Shown here in pieces: positions 16,964 to 26,760 of a DNA stretch of 55,716 nt. Source of the DNA: Bacteroidia bacterium (GTDB lineage Bacteria > Bacteroidota > Bacteroidia > Bacteroidales > Prolixibacteraceae). The notes under the pieces are model-generated. The model saw only the letters and a program-made list of their open reading frames with translations, was not told where the DNA came from and did not search any database. Every line of letters begins with the position of its first letter. Position 1 is the first letter of the stretch. A program made the position numbers and the translations under genes. The stretch spans positions 1 through 55,716 of the forward strand of contig JAPLDS010000025.1 in assembly GCA_026391295.1 (NCBI GenBank), read 5' to 3'.

Positions 16964-18361
16964 TTGGAACCAAAAACACTTTTTGATAAAATCTGGGACG
17001 CCCACATTGTTAAGCAGGTGAAAGACGGACCTGATGTACTTTATATTGATAGACACTTTATCCATGAGGTAACTAGTCCAGTTGCTTTCTTAGGTTTGAA
17101 AAACCGTGGCATGAAAGTGTATAGTCCCAAAAATACCATTGCAACGCCCGACCATAACGTGCCAACGATCAATCAGCATCTTCCGATTAAAGAAGAGCTT
17201 TCGCGTGTGCAGGTTGATGCTTTAAAAGCAAATTGTGCCGCTAACGGCATCGAATTATATGGTTTAGATCATAAATATCACGGTATCGTTCATATCATTG
17301 GTCCTGAGCTTGGGATTACCCAGCCGGGCATGACCATTGTTTGTGGCGATAGTCATACCTCTACGCATGGTGCTTTTGGTAGCATCGCTTTTGGCATTGG
17401 AACAAGTGAAGTGGAGATGGTTTTTGCGAGCCAGTGTATCCTTCAGCCGAAACCTAAGAAAATGCGTATCAATGTAGAAGGTGTCTTGCAAAAAGACGTT
17501 ACTGCAAAAGATATTGCACTTTATTTTATCTCACAGATCTCTACTTCAGGTGGTACTGGTCATTTTATCGAATTTGCTGGTTCTGCAATTCGTAGCTTAT
17601 CTATGGAGGGTCGTATGACACTTTGTAATATGAGTATCGAATGTGGCGCTCGTGGTGGCATGATCGCTCCTGACGAAACAACATTTGAATACATTCATGG
17701 TCGTGAGTTTGCTCCTAAAGGTGCCGACTGGGATCAGAAATTGGCTGCTTGGAAACAGTTGAAGTCTGATGATAACGCTGTTTTTGATGCTGAATATAAT
17801 TTTAAAGCCTCTGATATTGAGCCAATGATCACCTATGGTACAAATCCAGGAATGGGTATCGGTGTGAATGGTACTATCCCTACTGGACAAGGTCTTACTG
17901 GTTCTGATCTGATTACTTTTACCAAATCATTAGAGTATATGGGTCTTAATCCAGGTGATAAGATCAAAGGTAAAAAGATCGACTATGTCTTTATCGGTAG
18001 CTGTACCAACGGACGAATTGAAGACTTTAGACTGTTTGCGAACTTTGTGAAAGGAAAGCAAAAAGCGGAGTCTGTTACGGCGTGGATCGTTCCGGGTTCT
18101 AAAAAAGTGGAGCAACAAATTAGAGAAGAAGGTATTGTTGAGATTTTGGAAGCTGCTGGATTTGCCTTACGTCAACCTGGCTGTTCAGCTTGTTTAGCCA
18201 TGAATGACGATAAAGTTCCAGAAGGTAAATATGCTGTTTCGACTTCAAATCGTAATTTTGAAGGACGACAAGGACCAGGTGCTCGCACGATGTTAGCCAG
18301 TCCATTGATGGTTGCTGCAGCAGCAATTACTGGAGTAGTCTCTGATCCAAGAGATATTTAA
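16964..18361 (+). CDS. leuC: 3-isopropylmalate dehydratase large subunit
   Basis: The 465-aa protein is an aconitase-type hydro-lyase subunit. The Fe-S cysteines lie in [13 protein letters not shown] (about residue 347) and GCSACLAMN (about 407). The motifs [16 protein letters not shown] and [21 protein letters not shown] are present. The start is TTG at 16964 ([14 protein letters not shown], the canonical N-terminus); no ATG is nearer. It partners with LeuD just downstream. If the second LeuA-like enzyme makes citramalate, LeuCD would also act in isoleucine synthesis. Confidence 0.95.
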   Translation: MEPKTLFDKIWDAHIVKQVKDGPDVLYIDRHFIHEVTSPVAFLGLKNRGMKVYSPKNTIATPDHNVPTINQHLPIKEELSRVQVDALKANCAANGIELYGLDHKYHGIVHIIGPELGITQPGMTIVCGDSHTSTHGAFGSIAFGIGTSEVEMVFASQCILQPKPKKMRINVEGVLQKDVTAKDIALYFISQISTSGGTGHFIEFAGSAIRSLSMEGRMTLCNMSIECGARGGMIAPDETTFEYIHGREFAPKGADWDQKLAAWKQLKSDDNAVFDAEYNFKASDIEPMITYGTNPGMGIGVNGTIPTGQGLTGSDLITFTKSLEYMGLNPGDKIKGKKIDYVFIGSCTNGRIEDFRLFANFVKGKQKAESVTAWIVPGSKKVEQQIREEGIVEILEAAGFALRQPGCSACLAMNDDKVPEGKYAVSTSNRNFEGRQGPGARTMLASPLMVAAAAITGVVSDPRDI

Positions 18362-18403
18362 GAGTTGATTTAAAGTTAATAACGATATTCAAAAATAGAA
18401 GAG

Positions 18404-18991
18404 ATGGCAATAGAAAAATTCCAGAAACTGGTCAGCAGCGTTGTTCCACTTCCAATCGAAAATGTGGACACCGACCAGATCATTCCTGCTCGCTTTTTAA
18501 AAGCAGTGGAACGTAAAGGTTTTGGAGATAATCTTTTCAGAGATTGGCGCTATAAAAAAGATGGCTCGCCAAATCCTGATTTTGTGATGAATAACGCACG
18601 CTTTAGTGGTAAAATATTAGTTGCAGGAAAAAATTTCGGCAGTGGATCAAGTCGCGAGCATGCCGCTTGGGCTGTTTATGATGCAGGATTCCGTGTAGTG
18701 GTATCTAGCTTCTTTGCTGATATTTTTAAAAGCAATGTGTTAAATAATGGCTTACTGCCTGTTCAAGTTTCAGATCAATTTTTAGCTGAAATTTTCGCAA
18801 CTGTTGAGGCCGATCCAAAAGCACAATTTGAAGTTGATTTGATTGGTCAAACAATTGTCAATCTAAAGACAAATTCAACCGAGAACTTTGAGATTAATGC
18901 CTATAAAAAAGAGTGCTTGTTGAATGGCTATGATGATATTGACTATTTAATTAGTCTGAAAGCTGAGATTGCGGCATTTAAAAAAGCTTAA
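18404..18991 (+). CDS. leuD: 3-isopropylmalate dehydratase small subunit
   Basis: This is a 195-aa swivel-domain protein. It shows the expected [14 protein letters not shown] (19-32), [18 protein letters not shown] (about 69-86) and [20 protein letters not shown]. It completes the LeuCD enzyme, which isomerises 2- to 3-isopropylmalate. Confidence 0.95.
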   Translation: MAIEKFQKLVSSVVPLPIENVDTDQIIPARFLKAVERKGFGDNLFRDWRYKKDGSPNPDFVMNNARFSGKILVAGKNFGSGSSREHAAWAVYDAGFRVVVSSFFADIFKSNVLNNGLLPVQVSDQFLAEIFATVEADPKAQFEVDLIGQTIVNLKTNSTENFEINAYKKECLLNGYDDIDYLISLKAEIAAFKKA

Positions 18992-19009
18992 TTATTCGTA
19001 AATTCATCC

Positions 19010-20551
19010 TTGGAAACAAATACAAAGCATATGATCTATATCATGGATACTACCCTGAGGGATGGGGAACAGACCTCAGGCGTCTCCTTTTCTGAACACG
19101 AAAAGCTTAGCATCGCAAAGATTCTGCTCGAAGAGATTCGGATAGACTTTATTGAGGTGGCATCTGCTCGTGTTTCTGATGGTGAATTGAGAGGTGCTAA
19201 AAAGGTTTTAGATTGGGCCAAAGGAGCTGGATACCTTGATAGGGTTGAGATTCTTGGTTTCGTGGATGGAACAGCTTCATTGGATTGGATTCAAAAAGCA
19301 GGCGGAAAGGTGATGAACCTATTAGCCAAAGGCTCTCTGCGTCATGTTACACAACAACTAAAGAAAACTCCGGAAGAACATCTTGCAGGGATAAGAAGCT
19401 CGTTGCAGCTAGCTGAGAAAATGGGCATTCGGGTAAATATATACCTTGAAGATTGGTCAAATGGCATGCGTAATTCGCCTGAATATGTTGATTTTATGCT
19501 GGAAGGTCTGCGTAAAGAGAAACTTGGTCGAATCATGCTTCCTGATACGTTGGGTATTTTGAATCCTACAGAATCGTATACTTACTGTGCTTCAATGATT
19601 CAAAAATTTCCTGATCTAAGCTTCGATTTTCATGCCCATAACGATTACGACTTAGCTGTTGGTAATGTCGATGCTGCCATTCGTGCTGGCATTAAAACAG
19701 TACATACGACCGTTAATGGTCTTGGTGAGCGCGCTGGTAATCCACCACTTTCAAGTGTTGTGGCTTTGCTGAACGATCAATTAAAACTTCCAAATTCTAT
19801 TAACGAAGAGAAATTAAGCTTGATCAGTCGCATTGTTGAGAATTTCTCAGGGATTCGAATCTCAGGAAACAAACCTATTATTGGCGAAAATGTATTCACA
19901 CAATGTAGTGGAATCCACGCTGACGGTGATAATAAAGACAACTTATATTTTAACGATTTATTGCCAGAGCGATTTGGTCGTATTCGTAAATATGCCTTAG
20001 GTAAAACATCTGGTAAGGCTAATATTGCAAAGAATCTTGAGGATCTAGGTATTAAACTTGATCCTGAAGATCTAGTTCGTGTGACCAATAAGGTTATTGA
20101 ATTAGGCGACATGAAAGAATCGGTCACTTCAGATGATCTTCCATATATCCTTTCGGATGTGTTGAAGAACGAATCGGTTAGTGAGAAAATTAAATTGCAT
20201 AATTATACTATCCTGCACTCATTGGGCCTTCGTCCGATGGCTACTGTAGCCCTAGACTTAGATGGTCGTCTTTTCGAAGAGTCTGCTTCTGGCGATGGTC
20301 AGTACGATGCATTTATGAATGCTGTTCGTCAGATCTACCAAAATCAAGATAAGCAGTTTCCTACATTAGTCGACTATTCGGTGACTATTCCCCCTGGTGG
20401 TAGAACCGATGCTTTAGTTGAGACTTTGATTACCTGGGAGTTTGGAAGAGAGTTTAAAACCCGTGGTTTAGATCCAGATCAAACCGCCGCGGCCATTAAA
20501 GCAACGATTAAAATGCTTAATATCATTGAAAACGATAGTGCTATTTTTTAG
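19010..20551 (+). CDS. Second 2-isopropylmalate/citramalate synthase-family enzyme (LeuA2/CimA-like)
   Basis: The 513-aa protein has the same fold as Leu[16 protein letters not shown] (residues 13-27), DFHAHNDYDLAVGN with the metal-binding HxH, NGLGERAGNPPLSSVVALL, CSGIHADGD, and a C-terminal LeuA regulatory-like domain (LRPMATVALDLDG). It differs from the LeuA in this operon in its TSGVSFS segment and substrate-region residues. No threonine deaminase gene is seen, so a citramalate synthase supplying 2-ketobutyrate via LeuCD/LeuB for isoleucine is plausible. A second isopropylmalate synthase is the alternative. The start is TTG at 19010; an in-frame ATG lies at 19031. Confidence 0.85.
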   Translation: METNTKHMIYIMDTTLRDGEQTSGVSFSEHEKLSIAKILLEEIRIDFIEVASARVSDGELRGAKKVLDWAKGAGYLDRVEILGFVDGTASLDWIQKAGGKVMNLLAKGSLRHVTQQLKKTPEEHLAGIRSSLQLAEKMGIRVNIYLEDWSNGMRNSPEYVDFMLEGLRKEKLGRIMLPDTLGILNPTESYTYCASMIQKFPDLSFDFHAHNDYDLAVGNVDAAIRAGIKTVHTTVNGLGERAGNPPLSSVVALLNDQLKLPNSINEEKLSLISRIVENFSGIRISGNKPIIGENVFTQCSGIHADGDNKDNLYFNDLLPERFGRIRKYALGKTSGKANIAKNLEDLGIKLDPEDLVRVTNKVIELGDMKESVTSDDLPYILSDVLKNESVSEKIKLHNYTILHSLGLRPMATVALDLDGRLFEESASGDGQYDAFMNAVRQIYQNQDKQFPTLVDYSVTIPPGGRTDALVETLITWEFGREFKTRGLDPDQTAAAIKATIKMLNIIENDSAIF

Positions 20552-20621
20552 TGTGTTTTCAATCTAAACATAAAACCTGTATAGGTTAAAGTATAAATAG
20601 AATATAAATTTATCATAAAGA

Positions 20622-21692
20622 ATGAAGCTTAACATTGCAGTCTTACCCGGCGATGGAATCGGACCGGAGATTATGGAGCAGGCGCTACGCGTCACGAAAT
20701 TAATTTGTCAGAAGTTCGGTCATGAGTTAATTACCAAAACAGCTTTGGTAGGCGCTGTGGCAATTGATGAAGTAGGAAATCCGTATCCGGATACTACTCA
20801 TGATTTATGTATGAATTCTGATGCGGTCCTTTTTGGAGCTATCGGTCATCCTCGTTTTGACAATGACCCATCTGCAAAAGTACGTCCAGAGCAAGGTTTG
20901 CTTGCTATGCGTAAGAAATTGGGTCTTTATGCGAACATTCGTCCTGTCATAGTTTTTGATTCTTTATTAGATAAATCACCGCTTAAACTTGATCGTATTC
21001 AAGGGGTTGATTTTGTAGCAATCCGCGAGCTTACTGGAGGTATCTACTTCGGTCAGCCACAAGGTCGTTCTGAAAATGGAGACACTGCTTTCGACTCTTG
21101 CGTTTACACCCGTATGGAAGTTGAGCGTATTTTAGAGCTAGCTTTTCAGTTTGCAATGAAACGTAATAAAAGACTTACTGTAGTCGATAAGGCAAACGTA
21201 CTTGCTACCTCACGTCTATGGCGTCAGATTGCCAAAGAGATGGAACCAAAATTTCCAGAGGTGACTGTTGATTATATGTTCGTGGATAATGCGGCGATGC
21301 AGATCATTCAATGGCCTAAGAAATTTGATGTGATGGTAACTGAGAATATGTTTGGTGATATCTTGACTGATGAGGCTAGTGTGATCTCTGGATCTATGGG
21401 GCTTCTTCCATCGGCATCTATTGGTATCCACACTTCCGTATTTGAGCCTATTCATGGATCATATCCTCAGGCTGCTGGGCTGAATATTGCCAATCCTTGT
21501 GCAACAATCCTTTCTGCTGCAATGATGTTCGAATATGCCTTCTCTTTGATGGAAGAGGGTGCTTTGATTCGCAAAGCTGTTGAGGCTTCAATTGTAGCTG
21601 GTGCGGTAACAGAAGATCTAGCCGATGATAAATCAAAAGCTTTGAGCACTTCAGCCGTAGGCGACTGGATCATCGAATATTTAAGCAAATAG
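20622..21692 (+). CDS. leuB: 3-isopropylmalate dehydrogenase
   Basis: The 356-aa NAD-dependent decarboxylating dehydrogenase begins [20 protein letters not shown]. It carries [12 protein letters not shown], the catalytic Tyr/Lys regions and the adenine-binding loop [13 protein letters not shown] (about 271-283). It converts 3-isopropylmalate to 2-ketoisocaproate and, in a citramalate pathway, 3-methylmalate to 2-ketobutyrate. It follows the LeuA2/CimA-like gene by 70 bp in the same operon. Confidence 0.95.
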   Translation: MKLNIAVLPGDGIGPEIMEQALRVTKLICQKFGHELITKTALVGAVAIDEVGNPYPDTTHDLCMNSDAVLFGAIGHPRFDNDPSAKVRPEQGLLAMRKKLGLYANIRPVIVFDSLLDKSPLKLDRIQGVDFVAIRELTGGIYFGQPQGRSENGDTAFDSCVYTRMEVERILELAFQFAMKRNKRLTVVDKANVLATSRLWRQIAKEMEPKFPEVTVDYMFVDNAAMQIIQWPKKFDVMVTENMFGDILTDEASVISGSMGLLPSASIGIHTSVFEPIHGSYPQAAGLNIANPCATILSAAMMFEYAFSLMEEGALIRKAVEASIVAGAVTEDLADDKSKALSTSAVGDWIIEYLSK

Positions 21693-21735
21693 TAATTAAA
21701 ATAGCGTAAAATCAAATCCTATAAAAAATAATAAA

Positions 21736-23211
21736 ATGGCAAATTATTTCAATACCTTACCACTTCGTCTTCAATTGGCGCAACTGGGAACTTGCGAATT
21801 CATGGATAGTTCGGAGTTTACGGATGGGGTAAAAAAATTAGCAGGTAAAAAAATTGTAATCATTGGTTGTGGTGCTCAAGGCTTACACCAAGGTTTAAAC
21901 TTACGTGACTCTGGCTTAGATGTGTCTTATACTTTAAGAGCTGAAGCAATTGCAGAAAAACGTCAGTCGTTTAAAAATGCTTCTGAGAATGGATTTAAAG
22001 TTGGCACTTACGAGGAGTTAATTCCTTCAGCCGACTTGTTGATCAATCTGACTCCAGACAAACAACATACGAGTGTTATCAATGCGGTGATGCCTTTGAT
22101 GAAAAAAGGTTCTACCTTATCATATTCTCACGGATTTAACATCGTTGAAGAGGGTATGCAGATCCGTAAAGATATTACTGTAGTCATGGTAGCTCCAAAA
22201 TCACCAGGTTCTGAAGTGCGTGCTGAGTATGTTCGTGGCTTCGGTGTTCCTACATTGATTGCGGTGCATCCTGAAAACGATCCTAACGGTGATGGCTTCG
22301 AGATTGCAAAAGCTTACTGCGTAGGTACAGGTGGCGACAGAGCTGGGGTGTTGAAATCATCGTTTGTGGCTGAAGTAAAATCTGACTTGATGGGTGAGCA
22401 GACAATCCTTTGCGGTATTCTTCAGACTGGTTCAATCTTATGTTTTGATAAGATGATCGAGAAGGGTATCGATGCTGGTTATGCTTCAAAACTTGTTCAG
22501 TATGGCTGGGAAGTTGTTACCGAAGCTTTGAAACATGGTGGTATTACCAACATGATGGATCGTTTGTCGAATCCAGCTAAGATCAAAGCTTACGAACTTT
22601 CAGAAGAACTAAAAAATATCATGCGTCCTTTGTTCTGGAAACATATGGACGATATTATGTCTGGCCATTTCTCTAAAACAATGATGGAAGATTGGGCTAA
22701 CGACGATAAAAACCTTTTGACTTGGCGGGCTGCTACAGGTGAGACTGCTTTTGAGAAAACTCCTGCTGCTGACGTGAAGATCTCTGAGCAAGAATATTTC
22801 GATAATGGTACCCTAATGGTTGCCTTCGTTAAAGCTGGTGTTGAGTTAGCTTTCGAAACGATGACTGAAGCTGGTATCAAAGAAGAATCGGCTTACTATG
22901 AGTCATTGCATGAAACTCCTTTGATCGCTAACACGATTGCTCGTAAGAAATTATTCGAAATGAACCGAGTGATCTCTGATACCGCTGAGTATGGCTGTTA
23001 TTTATTTGATCACGCGGCTAAACCATTGCTTGCTGGGTTTATGAAAAATATCGATACCAATGTGATCGGTAAAAATTTCAATACTGGTATTGACGGACAT
23101 GTCGACAATAAGAGACTTATTCAAATCAATGAAGAGATTCGCTTCCACGAAGTAGAATTAATTGGCCAAGAATTGCGTGAAGCAATGGACGCCATGAAAG
23201 CGATACTCTAA
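21736..23211 (+). CDS. ilvC: Ketol-acid reductoisomerase (class II, long form)
   Basis: The 491-aa protein is a long class II KARI like that of E. coli, with a duplicated knotted domain. The dinucleotide-binding motif [20 protein letters not shown] is at about 40-59. The segments [19 protein letters not shown] and [16 protein letters not shown] (Glu metal ligands) follow. It isomerises and reduces acetolactate/acetohydroxybutyrate. It is the last gene of the operon and is followed within 20 bp by a strong terminator. Confidence 0.95.
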   Translation: MANYFNTLPLRLQLAQLGTCEFMDSSEFTDGVKKLAGKKIVIIGCGAQGLHQGLNLRDSGLDVSYTLRAEAIAEKRQSFKNASENGFKVGTYEELIPSADLLINLTPDKQHTSVINAVMPLMKKGSTLSYSHGFNIVEEGMQIRKDITVVMVAPKSPGSEVRAEYVRGFGVPTLIAVHPENDPNGDGFEIAKAYCVGTGGDRAGVLKSSFVAEVKSDLMGEQTILCGILQTGSILCFDKMIEKGIDAGYASKLVQYGWEVVTEALKHGGITNMMDRLSNPAKIKAYELSEELKNIMRPLFWKHMDDIMSGHFSKTMMEDWANDDKNLLTWRAATGETAFEKTPAADVKISEQEYFDNGTLMVAFVKAGVELAFETMTEAGIKEESAYYESLHETPLIANTIARKKLFEMNRVISDTAEYGCYLFDHAAKPLLAGFMKNIDTNVIGKNFNTGIDGHVDNKRLIQINEEIRFHEVELIGQELREAMDAMKAIL

Positions 23212-23228
23212 GTTTATTTCATACTCCT

Positions 23229-23270
23229 AAAAAAAGCCCTGGACATCAACTGATGTTCAGGGCTTTTTTT
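23229..23270. terminator. Bidirectional terminator between ilvC and batE
   Basis: The arm gccctg-g-acatca (23236-23248) pairs with tgatgt-t-cagggc (23251-23263) with one G-T. It is flanked by A7 (23229-23235) and T7 (23264-23270). It therefore serves both the plus-strand ilv-leu operon and the minus-strand bat operon, which converge here. Confidence 0.9.
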
Positions 23271-23307
23271 ATACCCTTGAATTTGGTTTTAAATCCTTTT
23301 AAGCTAT

Positions 23308-24081
23308 TTATATCCGAATAACAGATGTTTCCTTGATCCAGCCCTTATTGCCGTCTGGAAGGCTTACGTTGATCCATTCGCCAAGTTTATCGGTTAATTG
23401 GATGGTGACTCCTTCATGAACGATAAATAGTTCGGTTCCGGTCTCACTAGGTGACGCTTTCACATGGACGCTTCGTTCGGTTACCAGCGCTGTATTGTGA
23501 TGCGTAAGGACAGAGCTGAGATGAGATCCAAAGGCAAAGGTTAATGCGGAGATTCCAATAGATAAGATAGAAAACCAGAAAGCTAGACGCTTAGATCGGT
23601 ATGAACTAGATAATAGGAATAGTCCAAAGAGTGCTAAAAAGCTGAAAAAGGTAATTAAGCTTAGTGTTCCCCAGAAATTAATCGATTGCGAACTAATGAG
23701 CTGTTTCCACCAACGCATAAATCCAGGTTCCGGAATAGTGACGATGTTGTCTACGATCTGAGTACGCGCAAGGTCTAAGTTGTATCGAATATCTTCGTCG
23801 TTTGGTGCAAGTTTCTTGGCTCTTTCGTAATTTAAAATAGCGTAGGTGGCATTTCCAGTTTTATAATAGGCATTGCCAAGATTAAAATAAAGATCGGCCG
23901 ATTCGAAGCCTTGCGCCGTTACATATTGATATTTCTGAATGGCATTCTTGTATTTGCCTGCCGTAAAAAGCTGGTTGGCTGCGGTTATAGAATCTGTTAG
24001 GGCAGCAGACTGGCCTTTGGATACGAAACCGATTACCATCAGCACCCCAATTAGACAATATTTTTTGAGTAAGTTTTTCAT
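23308..24081 (-). CDS. batE: BatE: TPR and SH3-like membrane protein
   Basis: The 257-aa protein is the last gene of the bat (Bacteroides aerotolerance) operon. It has a signal peptide (about 1-23), TPR repeats (ANQLFTAGKYKNAIQKYQYV; DLYFNLGNAYYKTGNATYAI), two transmembrane helices (about 135-190) and a C-terminal bacterial SH3 domain (from TERSVHVKASPSETGTELF to GWIKETSV). The TPR domain is probably periplasmic. Bat proteins form an envelope complex with MoxR in this phylum, but their biochemical role is unsettled. Confidence 0.88.
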   Translation of the reverse strand: MKNLLKKYCLIGVLMVIGFVSKGQSAALTDSITAANQLFTAGKYKNAIQKYQYVTAQGFESADLYFNLGNAYYKTGNATYAILNYERAKKLAPNDEDIRYNLDLARTQIVDNIVTIPEPGFMRWWKQLISSQSINFWGTLSLITFFSFLALFGLFLLSSSYRSKRLAFWFSILSIGISALTFAFGSHLSSVLTHHNTALVTERSVHVKASPSETGTELFIVHEGVTIQLTDKLGEWINVSLPDGNKGWIKETSVIRI

Positions 24082-24115
24082 TTTACATTTTCTCTTTTCA
24101 TTATACCTTGAAATG

Positions 24116-25918
24116 TCAATTGATCTCTTTCTCCATCTGACTCATCACATCACAAGCCTCTTCATAAATCTCATGCATCTTCTGATTGGCATCTCCTGGC
24201 GCAAAACGGGCGAATTCACAGGTGTCGATGATTTGTATAAATCGAGTTACCACTTCTGAGGATGCTTTATGTTTTGAAAGCTCTGCCGCTCCCGATTCTT
24301 TGGTTAGGTCTGCAAATGGTATAGACATCTTGTCGCTAAGATAGCCCCAGAAAGCGCGTGTCACAGCTTCATAGAACTTCTCAGTAGATCCAGCTAGAAG
24401 ATGCGTGTTGGCTTCTTTAAGTCGCTTTAATGCGATCTTACTTGCTTTCTTATTCTTTACACCTGCAACATTTGCATTTTCACGAATCTGCTTTTGATAC
24501 ATCAGATAAAGTCCCAATAATCCTAAACCTCCAAGTAAGTAGATCAAGTAAAAGCTAAATGATCCAAAGAAAAGGTCCCCTTTTGCTTTTAGTTCGATGT
24601 TCCCTTGTTTGATAAAACGAATATCTTTTCCAAGATATTTAACATCTTCTTTGGATACTGTACTGCTGATATTTTTCGATTGTGATCCATCACCTTTTGC
24701 AACATGAATCTTAAATTCTTGCGACGATTTAGTCACGTATTTTCCAGCACTTGGATCGAAATAGATAAAGTCGACAGGTGGAATGGTATATTCTCCAGCA
24801 AATCGCGGTAGGAAGAGATACTCGAATGAAATATTTCCATTGACCCCTTCTGCAGTTGCATTGAAATTGCTTTGCGTCTTTGGATCGTAAACCTCAAAAT
24901 CAGCTGGCAGTTTTAGCTTAGGAGCATTTATTAGTTTGATATTCCCATTTCCGTTAACATCCAATTTTAAAGTTATCGCATCATTCTCTTTGACATTAAC
25001 TGATGTAATAGATGAGCGGAGGTCAAAGCGACCTACTGCCCCTGAGAAATCAGCAGGAGCCCCAGGTAGTGGATTGACTGTAACGGTTATTGGATCGCTG
25101 GTGACTGTAGCTTTTACGTTGGCAAAATTATCGAAGAAGTCATCGAAGAAACTTTTCGATGACTTTACTCGTTGCTGAACCACGCAGTCGATCTTGACTT
25201 TTCCTATGGTTATCGCACCGGTTTGTTGTGGGAATAGAAGTGTCTTTTTTAGGGTTCCAACATTGTAAATTTCTCCATTATAGGATTCACGTTGAAGTGA
25301 TATTTGTTGCGGTAAGGCAATGTCTTGCGACCAGAAACCTTCAAAACTTGGAAGACTAATATCTTCAAATCCGTTTAGATTAACTTTAGAATAGATCTTA
25401 ATCGTAGCCATGGCATGATCACCTTTGTATAGGCTTTTTCGATCGAGGATAAGGCGAACAAAAAGATCTGATTTAGGCACCGATCCTGGAGAGGCTGTTG
25501 GCTGTTCCGTCCCACCACCCGCAGGCTTTGCCGATCCCTTTACAACCTCGATAGTTAAGGAATTAGAGGTTGCTGTCTGACCATTAACACTTATGGTTGC
25601 TGGATTAATTGTAAATCGACCCGCATTTTTGGCTTTAAGAATAAATAGGTAGGAGAATGATACGGATTGCGAACTAACTCCATTGATAATTTGAAATGAA
25701 CTGCTTTGAGACGTCGATGGTCCCATCAGTACGTTGAAATCTGATAATTCAGGAAGTTTTAAGTTCTGTCCTTGTGCATTTAAAGTAAAGACAAGACGGA
25801 ACTGCTCGCCTAGCTCAACTATTGGAGGAGCTTCCATGGTGAAGTTCACTTGTTGCGAAAACCCACGCAGGCTTAGTAATAGAACACAAACTAATAGATA
25901 GATATTCTTTAACCTCAT
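24116..25918 (-). CDS. batD: BatD family protein
   Basis: The 600-aa protein has a signal peptide (1-21, ending RGFSQ). A large beta-rich BatD ectodomain opens with FTMEAPPIVELGEQFRLVF and contains FVRLILDRKSLYKGD. One transmembrane helix follows (about 445-470, FGSFSFYLIYLLGGLGLLGLYLM). The cytoplasmic tail (about 480-600) is helical and includes EANTHLLAGSTEKFYEAV and FWGYLSDKMSIPF. It lies between batC and batE, separated from each by tens of bases. Confidence 0.9.
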   Translation of the reverse strand: MRLKNIYLLVCVLLLSLRGFSQQVNFTMEAPPIVELGEQFRLVFTLNAQGQNLKLPELSDFNVLMGPSTSQSSSFQIINGVSSQSVSFSYLFILKAKNAGRFTINPATISVNGQTATSNSLTIEVVKGSAKPAGGGTEQPTASPGSVPKSDLFVRLILDRKSLYKGDHAMATIKIYSKVNLNGFEDISLPSFEGFWSQDIALPQQISLQRESYNGEIYNVGTLKKTLLFPQQTGAITIGKVKIDCVVQQRVKSSKSFFDDFFDNFANVKATVTSDPITVTVNPLPGAPADFSGAVGRFDLRSSITSVNVKENDAITLKLDVNGNGNIKLINAPKLKLPADFEVYDPKTQSNFNATAEGVNGNISFEYLFLPRFAGEYTIPPVDFIYFDPSAGKYVTKSSQEFKIHVAKGDGSQSKNISSTVSKEDVKYLGKDIRFIKQGNIELKAKGDLFFGSFSFYLIYLLGGLGLLGLYLMYQKQIRENANVAGVKNKKASKIALKRLKEANTHLLAGSTEKFYEAVTRAFWGYLSDKMSIPFADLTKESGAAELSKHKASSEVVTRFIQIIDTCEFARFAPGDANQKMHEIYEEACDVMSQMEKEIN

Positions 25919-25968
25919 TGTAATCTTATCGCTTTATAGGTTTCAATACTGTTCAAAAATAGTTATTC

Positions 25969-26760
25969 TTACCAGTTTTTATCAACTTTTCGCTTTTCAG
26001 CCCGTTGTGCCTGTGCTTTCTTAACCTTGTCTTGCGTCTGCTTCTCATCATTCTCTAACGCTTTTAAAATCTGCTCAGCACTCTGCTTAGAGATTTTATT
26101 CTCCTGCGGCTTCTGTTGATCTTTGTTGTCCTGGTCTTTATTCTGATCCTTATTGTCTTTATCCTTGTCCTTGTCCTTGTCCTTGTCCTTGTCCTTATCT
26201 TTATCCTTGTCTTTATCCTTATCTTTATCCTTATCCTTATCCTTATCCTTGTCTTTATCTTTGTCCTTATCTTTCTTTTTTTGTTTTTTGTCTTTCTTTT
26301 TCATTTTCATGGCATAAGCCAGATTGTATTTAGTCTCAGGATCACTAGGATTGATGCGGAGGGCTTTTTTATAAGCATTAATGCTAGGATCGAATTTCTT
26401 TTGTGCTAGCAATGAATTTCCCATGTTGTGATAGACCAAAGTTTTCTCCAAGGAATCTTTAGTCTTATCTAGGAGTTTTTCAAATTCGCTAGCTGCCTGT
26501 TCAGCCTTATTTTGCTTGTAAATAGAGTTAGCAAGGTTGAATTGCCAATGAAAATCTTCGGGCTTAATTTCTAATGCTCTGCGGTAAGCCACCTCTGCTT
26601 TACCAAAAGTGATGGTGTCTAATTTAGTGGTGTCTTTTAGTCCATCGTTGTAATAGCCATTTCCCTCGCGAATAAACTTGCGTTCTTTCTGGGCGAATGA
26701 GTTTAAGGCCAGCAAGCAGATCAAAACGATTAGTATATTTTTCTTCATTACCATACTCAT
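25969..26760 (-). CDS. batC: BatC: TPR protein with Lys-Asp repeat tract
   Basis: The 263-aa protein has a signal peptide (about 1-23; an alternative start is M5 at 26748). TPR repeats follow (AEVAYRRALEIKPEDFHWQF; NAYKKALRINPSDPETKYNL). Next comes a long low-complexity tract of about 20 Lys-Asp dipeptides, then Gln/Asn/Lys-rich sequence and a helical end. The tract is encoded by hexanucleotide variants (cttgtc, cttatc, tttatc on the plus strand) at 26155-26275. Replication slippage would change its length by two residues per unit without breaking the frame. The start overlaps the batB stop by 4 bp. Confidence 0.88.
   Translation of the reverse strand: MSMVMKKNILIVLICLLALNSFAQKERKFIREGNGYYNDGLKDTTKLDTITFGKAEVAYRRALEIKPEDFHWQFNLANSIYKQNKAEQAASEFEKLLDKTKDSLEKTLVYHNMGNSLLAQKKFDPSINAYKKALRINPSDPETKYNLAYAMKMKKKDKKQKKKDKDKDKDKDKDKDKDKDKDKDKDKDKDKDKDKDKDKDKDNKDQNKDQDNKDQQKPQENKISKQSAEQILKALENDEKQTQDKVKKAQAQRAEKRKVDKNW
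26155..26275. repeat. Hexanucleotide microsatellite inside batC
   Basis: About twenty 6-bp units, mostly cttgtc, cttatc or tttatc on the plus strand, encode Lys-Asp pairs on the minus strand. The synonymous variation between units indicates an old repeat with internal homogenisation. Confidence 0.85.

Noticed and set aside
26116-26409. Plus-strand frame encoding a Val/Leu/Ile-rich, membrane-like protein
   Set aside because: It is the reverse reading of the batC Lys-Asp hexanucleotide repeat. Hydrophobicity is an artefact of the repeat.
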